Source: Thermaceae bacterium (GTDB lineage Bacteria > Deinococcota > Deinococci > Deinococcales > Marinithermaceae). From it: DNA of 12,595 nt. The stretch is taken from assembly GCA_027023345.1 (NCBI GenBank), contig JALVVO010000108.1, forward strand, positions 1-12,595, read 5' to 3'. The notes below the pieces were generated by a model, which saw only the letters and a program-made list of their open reading frames with translations, ran no database searches and was not told the DNA's origin. Position numbers and translations under genes: made by a program. Shown piece by piece: positions 6,985 to 12,096 of the stretch (position 1 is the first letter of the stretch; the number at the start of each line of letters is the position of its first letter).

Positions 6985-7033
6985 GGAGTGGGGGCGTACG
7001 CGCCCTTTCGGACAAAGACGTAGCCCCCACTCC
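6985..7033. repeat. Long imperfect hairpin (15 bp with one bulge)
   Basis: GGAGTGGGGGC (6985-6995) and GCCCCCACTCC (7023-7033) are perfect complements. Inside them TACG (6997-7000) pairs with CGTA (7019-7022), leaving one bulged G and an 18-nt loop. There is no T-run, so it is not a classical terminator. It starts directly after the stop of the possible gene remnant. It could be a transcript-end structure, a small RNA element or an element end; nothing chooses among these. Confidence 0.6.
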
Positions 7034-7099
7034 ATCGCGTTGGCAGGTCCCGGTTGGCCGCCCGTGCGCGGGTTCGTTCTCACTAATAGCCCGGTAGGG

Positions 7100-7114
7100 C
7101 AAGGCTGAGCCTTG
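7100..7114 (-). terminator. Short hairpin downstream of the small lipoprotein gene
   Basis: CAAGGCT and AGCCTTG are perfect 7-bp arms separated by one base (7107), about 25 nt past the stop of the minus-strand lipoprotein gene. A second small repeat GCCC-GGTA-GGGC follows at 7089-7100. No T-run follows, so this could at most be a weak or factor-assisted transcript end. The remaining parts of the 6796-7138 stretch show no supported gene. Confidence 0.25.
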
Positions 7115-7138
7115 GCGCTTAGAGGGGCCGGTGCTGGT

Positions 7139-7637
7139 TCATGGGTACCCCGGTGGCATTCCGTGCTCTACGGAGATTTCGATGCCCGAGGGGGCTTCGG
7201 CATTTTCCAGGATGTAAACCGTAGTCGGCCCCGGGGGTGAGACCGGGTCTTGGACGATCTCGTCGTAAGTGAGTGGCGGCCGGTTGCTGCCCAGGCAGGA
7301 TAGGGTCCAGTCGGCCTGGAAGCTGTAACCATCCCCTGGTTCAGGCCCCCCCAACTCGTAAAGGCCCTCTTGGCGAAAGACGTACGACCAACCCCGGGGC
7401 GGTTTTTGGCCGAAGGGGGGGGTAGCAATCGTATGCGTTGAACTCCTCGAAATCGAATTTGCAGATTGATTTGGGATACGTGCTATACACTCTGATTTCC
7501 ACCCCGTTGGGGCATACCCCTTGCGGCTGGTAGTAAAAGAAGGGGATCCACGGCTCCGGCAAAGGACAGCTGGTCAGCAGGACGGCCAGCAAGAGCCCCA
7601 GGAGGGCAAGGCCGAGCTTTCTTCGCGCTTGGCGCAT
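7139..7637 (-). pseudogene. Small Cys-containing lipoprotein gene, frameshifted at a run of eight Cs
   Basis: Begins at ATG 7637 behind AGGGGGGAC, 11 bp after the previous gene. The N-terminus is a lipoprotein signal: MRQARRK, hydrophobic core, lipobox LTSC with Cys24. The frame reads sensibly to FNAYDCYPP, then meets eight Cs on the coding strand (G at 7415-7422 on the plus strand). As given, it continues in a poor frame to a stop at 7341 (98 residues). With seven Cs it reads on as FGQKPPRGWSYVFRQEG to a stop at 7139, giving 165 residues of even protein-like composition. Besides Cys24 the restored protein has four cysteines, possibly two disulfides. No family recognised. It may be phase-variable, decayed, rescued by transcriptional slippage, or a sequencing error. 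Confidence 0.7.
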
Positions 7638-7648
7638 GTCCGTCCCCC

Positions 7649-8731
7649 CTAGTAGTCCAGCGCGTAAGCGCCGGCGGTGAGCTGCCAGTACTCGGAGAGG
7701 TGGTGCCAGCGGCCGGGTTTCCAGTCCCAACTGGAGTCCCGGGGCCGGATCCAGGCCCAGGTGTCGGCCCAGTCCCAGAACTCGGTGACCTTGTACGCGA
7801 AGGAAAGGCCGTAGTGGGCGGTGCCGAGGTCGCTGAGGTTGGGCGACGAGCGCAGGGCGTAGAGGGCCACGATCGGCTCATTGCGCCGGCCGATCGCCCG
7901 GCGCACGGTGCGGGCGATGTGCCAGGTGTCCTGGGTGTACTTTATCCAGACCAGCGGGGCCAAAAAGCGGGTTGCCCCGACGAGGAGGTCGGCAATGCCC
8001 TCGGCGATGCTGTCGCGAACCGCGTCGCCGGCGACGCGGTAGTTCCCGGGGAGGTTGGTGTAGTTTCGCAGGTAGACGTTGGCGCCGGAAACGAAGCGGT
8101 AGGGTTCGGTCATCACGCCGTTGACGAAGTGGCCGGCGCCCATGAGCTTGGAGATCAGGGGCTGGTAGATCCTCTTGTCCCCAACGGTCGCGATCCGCGT
8201 CGGCCAGGCGATAAGGCCGCTGAGGTCTTGCCAGTTTGTGGGGGCAATCCAGCTTTCGTTTCCCGGCACCTTGACGGAAAAGCGCAGACCTTTTTGGTAA
8301 TGCCAGGTGAGCAGCCGGGTGAAGGCGGTGGGGCCGCAGCCGAGAACCCCGTGGCTCCAGTTCCTGTCTGTGCTGGGCTCGTACCAGGCGTTTACCGCGC
8401 CCCCGAAGAACTCGGGGCTCCCCCAGCGGGCGTTGGAGTCGGAGGCCGACCGCGCGTGGGGGTGGGCGGGGTCGGGCTTCGGATAGCTTGACCACGAGTA
8501 CGGGGATGCCCAAGGGGCCTGTTGGTTTTTGAAGTCATAGCCCCACGTGCTTCGGTCGACCCCGGGAGAGGTTTCGGGCCGGTCGGGTTTGTAGACGCTA
8601 GGGTTGGTGAGGCCTACGGCTCCCGCGTAGAAGGTTCCCACGCACCACCACAGGAACCTGACGCACTTGCCCCGGGTTTCGCCCTGGGGCCCTAAGCCGA
8701 GGCCGAGGAAATCGCGGGCAAACTTCTGCAC
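7649..8731 (-). CDS. Intact C-terminal frame of the broken lipoprotein gene: C39/papain-like cysteine-peptidase-like domain
   Basis: This 360-codon frame is likely to be called as a separate gene, but the coding pattern extends upstream of its first ATG (LDKVQESWAKLLEERG and onward), and no ribosome binding site marks a start. It is Trp- and Tyr-rich. Cys132 in VLGCGPTAFTRLLTWHY resembles the catalytic Cys-Gly-Pro helix start of C39-like peptidases. His306 in LGTAHYGLSFAYKV resembles the catalytic His strand, with Asp320 and Asp323 as possible third residues. Fold assignment is from these motifs only and needs a profile search. The role may be proteolysis, peptide cross-linking or cell-surface modification; the export signal on the full gene places it outside the cytoplasm. 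Confidence 0.5.
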   Translation of the reverse strand: MQKFARDFLGLGLGPQGETRGKCVRFLWWCVGTFYAGAVGLTNPSVYKPDRPETSPGVDRSTWGYDFKNQQAPWASPYSWSSYPKPDPAHPHARSASDSNARWGSPEFFGGAVNAWYEPSTDRNWSHGVLGCGPTAFTRLLTWHYQKGLRFSVKVPGNESWIAPTNWQDLSGLIAWPTRIATVGDKRIYQPLISKLMGAGHFVNGVMTEPYRFVSGANVYLRNYTNLPGNYRVAGDAVRDSIAEGIADLLVGATRFLAPLVWIKYTQDTWHIARTVRRAIGRRNEPIVALYALRSSPNLSDLGTAHYGLSFAYKVTEFWDWADTWAWIRPRDSSWDWKPGRWHHLSEYWQLTAGAYALDY

Positions 8732-8844
8732 GTCCAGATTGCCGTCCGGTCCGCGGTAGGCCTCGAACGTTTCCTGACGCGCTTCGAGCGACTGCGTGGA
8801 AGCGCCCCGCTCTTCGAGCAGCTTGGCCCAGGATTCTTGGACCT

Positions 8845-9306
8845 TGTCAAGAACGCGCTGCCTTCGAGCGATTCGCGGATGGCGTGGTAGAGCTTGATTT
8901 CGAGTTCGATTTCCTCGTCGCTCAGGGCTTTGCCCGAGTCGGGGTCGTACCAGCGGCCGTCGTCGCCAACGACATAGAGGCCCGTTCCCGTGCCCACGAA
9001 ACCACGGCAGCCGCCCGCAGTTTCGCAGATGGCTCGGACTTGCTTAAGGAATTCGGCAGGGTAGATGTCGCCGAAGAAGTCGCGGACATCCAGCGCACCT
9101 GTGGCGTAGACGGTGTAGTCGTCCGCCGGGTTTTCGACGGCTTTCCAGAAATCGTTCACGCCGCTGCCTACCAGGTTGAGCCAGTAGAAGGGGTACCCGT
9201 CGGGGTCCTTGACGAGCATGCTGGCTACGCCGAGGTCCGGGTTCTCCAGGGGCTTGAGCTCCTTAAAGCCCATGCCCAGACGAACGCTCATGGCTTGGGC
9301 CACCAA
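8845..9306 (-). other. Middle segment of the broken lipoprotein gene (unknown domain)
   Basis: The well-behaved part of the frame between the signal peptide and the second frameshift. It encodes about 150 residues with segments such as YPFYWLNLVGSGVNDFWK, DVRDFFGDIYPAEFLKQV and RGFVGTGTGLYVVGDDGRWY, plus two cysteines (C93 and C100 counted from the TTG at 9306) that could form a disulfide. The last segment resembles a beta-hairpin repeat with Gly-Asp-Asp-Gly. No known family was recognised. Beyond about residue 150 the frame turns into low-quality Ser/Arg-rich sequence, which is the out-of-frame image of the downstream coding region. Confidence 0.5.
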
Positions 9307-9420
9307 GGGAGAAATGGGTTTGGCGTTGTCCAGCGTGGGCCCCGCCTTGATCGGCTTGAGTGCGGTGCCGCAGCCAGCCAGGAGGGTTCCAAGGAGCAGG
9401 AAAGCGGTTGCTATCCAAGT

Positions 9421-9447
9421 CTTCCTTCCTTCCTTCCTTCCTTCCTT
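9421..9447. repeat. Tetranucleotide repeat (TTCC/GGAA, 27 nt, 6.75 units) at the 5' end of a gene
   Basis: Plus-strand CTTC repeated without error over 27 bases. On the coding (minus) strand it is GGAA repeated, beginning two codons after the ATG at 9454. Each unit changes the reading frame by one base. With the present count the gene is out of frame; one unit fewer or two more would bring the start codon in frame with the lipoprotein signal peptide. This is the arrangement of contingency (phase-variable) loci. Confidence 0.9.
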
Positions 9448-9515
9448 GCCTCATCCCGGTCGCCTCCTTCAAAGCAGGGGTCTTGGCGAGGATGCAGGGA
9501 AGCGGATTGGACTCC

Positions 9516-9533
9516 TGCTAAACTACCTTAGCA
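9516..9533. promoter_or_regulatory. Palindrome TGCTAA-n6-TTAGCA upstream of the lipoprotein gene
   Basis: Perfect 6-bp arms TGCTAA (9516-9521) and TTAGCA (9528-9533) around a 6-nt spacer, 62-79 bp before the ATG at 9454. On the minus strand it contains two TAnnnT hexamers, TAAGGT (9530-9525) and TAGTTT (9525-9520), either of which could be the -10 box of the lipoprotein gene. It may therefore be an operator overlapping the promoter. No protein can be assigned. Confidence 0.3.
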
Positions 9534-10001
9534 CGGGTTCCCAAACGGGGGTGCGGTATATGACCGCGCCTGGGTTTGAAGCGCTTCGGATCGGCGTGGC
9601 CCCCATGGGGCACGGGGCTTGCACGTCTTGGGTTGCGGACCTTTCTTAGCCCTCACCGGGGGATCGGCACCCGGCTTTTCAGGCCGTTGTGCGCGGTTGG
9701 GAAGGTGGGCGTTCCGCGCCCTTGAGCTCATGCGGGCCAAGCGGCCATGAACGTCCACGGCGACAGAAACCGTGATGTGGCCTGCCCCAGGTGCCCCGAC
9801 CTTGAAACGTTCAGGGAGGTTCCAAAGCGGCGAGCCGTTGAACCCCTCGGCTTTGAGGGGCGCCCCCGTGCTCTTGGGGTTGCGGACCGTTCGGCGGTGA
9901 CGTGGTGGGGCCCGCGTTGCCGGCAGCGCCGAACAACCTGCCCTCGGGCCTTCTTCGTGGGCATGTCGCCCGTTCCTGCGGCTGTTGGCTTGCGCCTTCT
10001 T
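9534..10001. other. Stretch without a supported gene
   Basis: About 470 bp between the lipoprotein promoter region and the nucleotidyltransferase gene. Several frames are open but none shows a ribosome binding site, signal peptide or recognisable motif. It holds small inverted repeats: GCGGT-n5-ACCGC (9553-9567), and CCCCTC-n6-GAGGGG (9843-9860). A short direct repeat sharing GGGTTGCGGACC recurs near 9629-9641 and 9876-9887. A plus-strand frame from 9747 contains two CxxC-like pairs but looks otherwise unprotein-like. It may be a decayed gene or mobile element remnant; nothing firm can be said. Confidence 0.4.
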
Positions 10002-10334
10002 CTACGGGGGCCCGAGGAGCCAGCGGGTTTCCTTGAGAAGGGTCTTGGCGAAGCGATTTTTGCGTTTTTTGAGCGCTTCCCACTCGGCCTTCGTGTAGAC
10101 CAGGGCGTCGGTGGGGACCGGGAGGTCTTCTAAAGGCAGCCGGGTGGCGCGAAGCGGCGGAAGAAGGTCGGAGGCCTCGACGATCGCGACGAGGTCGAGG
10201 TCGCTCCCCACCCCGGCGTCCTCCCGGGCGTAGGAGCCAAAATAGCCGAGGGCGACGAGGCCGGGCAGGTCCAGCTGCTCGGCCCAGCGCCTTAGCGCCG
10301 CCTCAACCTCGGCCGGGCTCGGCCATCTGCGCAC
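10002..10334 (-). CDS. MNT-type nucleotidyltransferase (MntA-like antitoxin candidate)
   Basis: A minimal nucleotidyltransferase of about 110 residues. The catalytic pattern is complete: GYFGSYAREDAGVGSDLDLV gives the G-S helix start and the D-x-D pair, and VPTDALVYTKAEWEAL supplies the third acidic residue on the next strand. In the known HEPN-MNT toxin-antitoxin pairs, such proteins can neutralise the HEPN partner by adding AMP to it. The start is uncertain: GTG 10334 gives the usual family length and a 32-bp overlap with the HEPN gene, but ATG 10361 or 10394 are in frame. No ribosome binding site stands out, so translation is probably coupled to the HEPN gene. Confidence 0.85.
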   Translation of the reverse strand: MRRWPSPAEVEAALRRWAEQLDLPGLVALGYFGSYAREDAGVGSDLDLVAIVEASDLLPPLRATRLPLEDLPVPTDALVYTKAEWEALKKRKNRFAKTLLKETRWLLGPP

Positions 10335-10698
10335 GGACGAAGTCAAGGACCGCACCGGCATGGCGGATCGCCTCCTCGCTTTGAAGGGGACCATAGTGCT
10401 CGGCGGGGGTGCCCTCGGCGAAGGCGTCGGGGTAGCGGGTGGGCACGTAGTAGGCGTCGAGGAACTTGGCTTCTTCGATCAGTTGCCCGGGCACCTCGAT
10501 GGGGAGTTCCTTCAGGAGTTTGGCCACCGTGTGGCCCCAGGCTTCCTGGCCGAGGTGAAGGTGCAGCGCCTTGACCGCCTTCTCGGCTCCCTGCTGGGCG
10601 GCGAAGCAGGCCCACTCGTGCCGGCCGGCCTCACGCGCCAGGCGGGTGAGATCGAGGTCGTTCTCGGCCTGGCGGAACCGGTCCCGCGCCCGGGTCAT
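10303..10698 (-). CDS. HEPN domain protein (partner of the MNT nucleotidyltransferase)
   Basis: A 131-residue all-helical HEPN protein, recognised by WACFAAQQGAEKAVKALHLHLG (residues 24-45), GHTVAKLLKEL (49-59) and AYYVPTRYPDAF (77-88), then a C-terminal helix. ATG 10698 is chosen because family similarity begins at once; the open frame upstream is the shadow of the divergent gene. HEPN-MNT pairs are toxin-antitoxin or nucleic-acid-handling modules. The C-terminal RX4-6H motif of RNase-active HEPN toxins is not seen in the expected place; an Arg-x4-His occurs only near the N-terminus. RNase activity is therefore doubtful. Gene order (HEPN first, overlapping MNT) supports a single transcript. 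Confidence 0.85.
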   Translation of the reverse strand: MTRARDRFRQAENDLDLTRLAREAGRHEWACFAAQQGAEKAVKALHLHLGQEAWGHTVAKLLKELPIEVPGQLIEEAKFLDAYYVPTRYPDAFAEGTPAEHYGPLQSEEAIRHAGAVLDFVRAQMAEPGRG

Positions 10699-10703
10699 GG
10701 CCT

Positions 10704-10710
10704 TAGCATA
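10704..10710. promoter_or_regulatory. Shared divergent -10 element between the HEPN gene and the NDUFA9-like gene
   Basis: The divergent start codons are separated by only 21 bp (10699-10719), AT-rich in a GC-rich window. The seven bases TAGCATA give TAGCAT on the plus strand, 10 nt before ATG 10720, and TATGCT on the minus strand, 6 nt before ATG 10698. Neither start has a well-spaced Shine-Dalgarno. Both genes may be transcribed from one bidirectional, near-leaderless element. Confidence 0.35.
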
Positions 10711-10719
10711 TTTAGGAAA

Positions 10720-11592
10720 ATGCGCCTGGTTCTGGTCGGCGGCTCGGGGTTTTTGGGCACCCACGTGGCCCGGGCGCTTCTTTTGCGGGGGCACGAGGTC
10801 CTCGCGCTCTCGCGGCGCGGGCGGAGCCCCTTGGAAGGCGTTCGCTACCGGAAGGGCGACGTGGCGAAAGGGGAGGGGTTAGAGGCCCTCGCCGGGGCCG
10901 ACGCCGCCATCTACCTCGCCGGGATCATCCGCGAGCGGGACCAGACCTTCGAGGCGGTCCACGTCGAGGGCGTGCGGCGGGTGGTGGAGGCGATGCGATC
11001 CTTCGGCGTCCGCCGCCTGCTCCATGTCTCCGCCCTCGGCGCCCGGCGGGGGACGAAGAGCCGCTACTTCGAGACCAAGGCCAAGGGTGAGGAGATCGTG
11101 CGAGCTAGCGGCCTCGACTGGACGATCTTCCGCCCAAGCCTCGTCTTCGGCGAGGGGGACGAGTTCTTCGGGAAGATCCTGAAAGGCCTCGTTCGCATGC
11201 CGCTTCCCTTCATCCCCATCATCGGTTCCGGCGACTACCCTTTTCGCCCCGTCTGGGCCGGCGACGTGGCCGAGGCCTTGAGCCAGAGCCTGGAAAAGCC
11301 GGAGACGCTTGCTGAGGCCTACGACCTGGTGGGGCCAAAGGAGTACCCCTACCGGGAGCTCGTTTTGCTCGTGCGCGACGCGCTCGGCTCGAAAAAGCCC
11401 TTGCTCTCGCTCCCGGTCGGGTTCTTTTTGGCGCTTTCCCGGCTGCCCGGGGCGCCGATCACGCCGGACCAGCTATACATGCTGCTCGAGGGCAACACCG
11501 GCGACCCTGCCAAGATGCGAGAGGTGTTTGCGCTCGAGGGACGGACGCTGGAAGCGGAACTACCGCGGATCCTCGGGCTCGCCCCCGCATAG
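10720..11592 (+). CDS. NDUFA9-like atypical SDR, NAD(P)-binding protein
   Basis: A 290-residue extended-type short-chain dehydrogenase fold. The nucleotide-binding motif GGSGFLG (7-13) follows the first strand, with the second strand at HEVLALSRR (25-33). Ser104 (LHVSALGA) and Tyr116-x3-Lys120 (RYFETK) stand where the SDR catalytic residues would be. FRPSLVFGEGDEF (137-149) and FRPVWAGDVAEAL (175-187) are typical of the atypical SDR group that includes the complex I accessory subunit NDUFA9 and NAD-dependent epimerase-like proteins. Bacterial members are not proven complex I subunits, so the substrate and role are open. ATG 10720 is set by the start of the first strand; the frame upstream overlaps the divergent HEPN gene and is not coding. 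Confidence 0.85.
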   Translation: MRLVLVGGSGFLGTHVARALLLRGHEVLALSRRGRSPLEGVRYRKGDVAKGEGLEALAGADAAIYLAGIIRERDQTFEAVHVEGVRRVVEAMRSFGVRRLLHVSALGARRGTKSRYFETKAKGEEIVRASGLDWTIFRPSLVFGEGDEFFGKILKGLVRMPLPFIPIIGSGDYPFRPVWAGDVAEALSQSLEKPETLAEAYDLVGPKEYPYRELVLLVRDALGSKKPLLSLPVGFFLALSRLPGAPITPDQLYMLLEGNTGDPAKMREVFALEGRTLEAELPRILGLAPA

Positions 11593-11637
11593 GGCGGTTT
11601 CGCTAGCATGGGTGATGGCGGGGAGAGAAAGCGACGA

Positions 11638-11838
11638 ATGTTGATCACGAAGCCACGTCTTTTCGGGGTTTTGGCCTGGCTTTTTGTTTGGGGGCTGCTC
11701 TTGTTTTTCGTCTTCGCCTGGTACGGCGTGGACGGGGCCGCTGCCTTTCTTGGAAGCCCGTTGACTTTAGGGGGATTGGCGGGGGGTTTGCTGGTCGCGC
11801 TACTGGTGCCCTGGGTAGCAAGGCGCCTTAGAGATTAG
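11638..11838 (+). CDS. Small two-helix membrane protein
   Basis: A 66-residue protein with two predicted transmembrane helices: about residues 9-31 (FGVLAWLFVWGLLLFFVFAW) and about 42-59 (LGGLAGGLLVALLVPWVA), ending in the charged ARRLRD. No family recognised. ATG 11638 is preferred because GGAG at 11622-11625 lies upstream; an in-frame ATG at 11608 would add ten residues (MGDGGERKRR) and cannot be excluded. A TAGCAT hexamer at 11604-11609 may be a -10 box, otherwise the gene is read from the NDUFA9-like transcript 45 bp upstream. It converges on the vapB-like gene with 12 bp between stops. Confidence 0.6.
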   Translation: MLITKPRLFGVLAWLFVWGLLLFFVFAWYGVDGAAAFLGSPLTLGGLAGGLLVALLVPWVARRLRD

Positions 11839-11850
11839 GTTCTGTGATTT

Positions 11851-12060
11851 TTACTCAAGCCCCCGATAGGTTTTTAGGTCCTTAAGGGTCCAGTCCACGA
11901 TCCCCGAGCCCGCGAGCCGGATGAGGTTCTCAACGCGCTTTTCCCGCACGTAGGCCCGGAGCGCGGTCTCGATCGCCTCCTTCTTGGTGCGTGCCCCGGT
12001 GAGCTTTTGGACCTCCTTCAAAAGCGCTTCGTCCAGGGCCACGGAGAGGCGCTTGGTCAT
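11851..12060 (-). CDS. VapB-type antitoxin without an adjacent toxin
   Basis: A 69-residue protein with the N-terminal ribbon-helix-helix-like region of VapB antitoxins: KRLSVALDEALLKEVQKLTG (3-22) and TKKEAIETALRAYVREKR (25-42), followed by the toxin-facing tail LIRLAGSGIVDWTLKDL. VapB proteins normally bind their own promoter and neutralise the PIN-domain RNase VapC encoded directly downstream. Here the bases downstream of the stop are a 12-bp gap and the convergent membrane-protein gene, so no vapC follows. It may be a solitary regulator or remnant, or may pair with a distant toxin. Confidence 0.8.
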   Translation of the reverse strand: MTKRLSVALDEALLKEVQKLTGARTKKEAIETALRAYVREKRVENLIRLAGSGIVDWTLKDLKTYRGLE

Positions 12061-12069
12061 GACACCAAC

Positions 12070-12075
12070 ATTTTA
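12070..12075 (-). promoter_or_regulatory. Candidate -10 box (TAAAAT) of the vapB-like gene
   Basis: Reading the minus strand, TAAAAT lies 9 nt before ATG 12060, in the 36-bp gap after the alanine racemase gene, with no Shine-Dalgarno sequence between. Hexamer and spacing are identical to those at 5495-5500. A weak -35-like CTGACC lies 19 nt upstream. This suggests a near-leaderless vapB transcript independent of alr. Confidence 0.4.
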
Positions 12076-12096
12076 CGCCAGCAAGAGGTGCCGTGG

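Larger units (their letters stand above)
7649..9454 (-). pseudogene. Large exported lipoprotein with C-terminal cysteine-peptidase-like domain; two frameshifts
   Basis: Start ATG 9454 has a strong AAGGAGG ribosome binding site and is followed at once by a TTCC/GGAA repeat. In the present sequence the ATG frame runs into a meaningless frame ending at 9263. Removing one 4-nt unit joins it to a perfect lipoprotein signal (charged start, hydrophobic core, lipobox LLAGC). The protein then continues well to about HAIRESLEG near 8860, where a second shift is needed to join the downstream frame beginning VLDKVQESWAKLL. The true frame has a TGA just before the repeat and no other start, so this is one gene. 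Restored length is about 600 residues. The C-terminal part (7649-8731) carries the peptidase-like domain. Base composition is more AT-rich in places than the flanks, hinting at acquisition. Confidence 0.7.

Noticed and set aside
6985..7033. Rho-independent terminator
   Set aside because: The stem is strong but the loop is 18 nt and no T-run follows on either strand.
9263..9472. Small minus-strand gene starting with ATG behind the good ribosome binding site and reading through the GGAA repeat
   Set aside because: After the repeat its product is unprotein-like (Pro/Arg/Gly/His-rich); the neighbouring frame holds a perfect lipoprotein signal peptide and coding sequence.
8884..9531. Plus-strand frame of about 215 codons opposite the lipoprotein gene
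   Set aside because: It mirrors the minus-strand coding sequence and reads through the tetranucleotide repeat as Leu/Pro/Ser; no start signal.
9747..10133. Plus-strand frame with paired cysteines that could be a zinc ribbon or transposase remnant
   Set aside because: Cysteine spacing does not match a known ribbon, there is no ribosome binding site, and its second half is antisense to the nucleotidyltransferase gene. Kept only as a note on the gene-poor tract.
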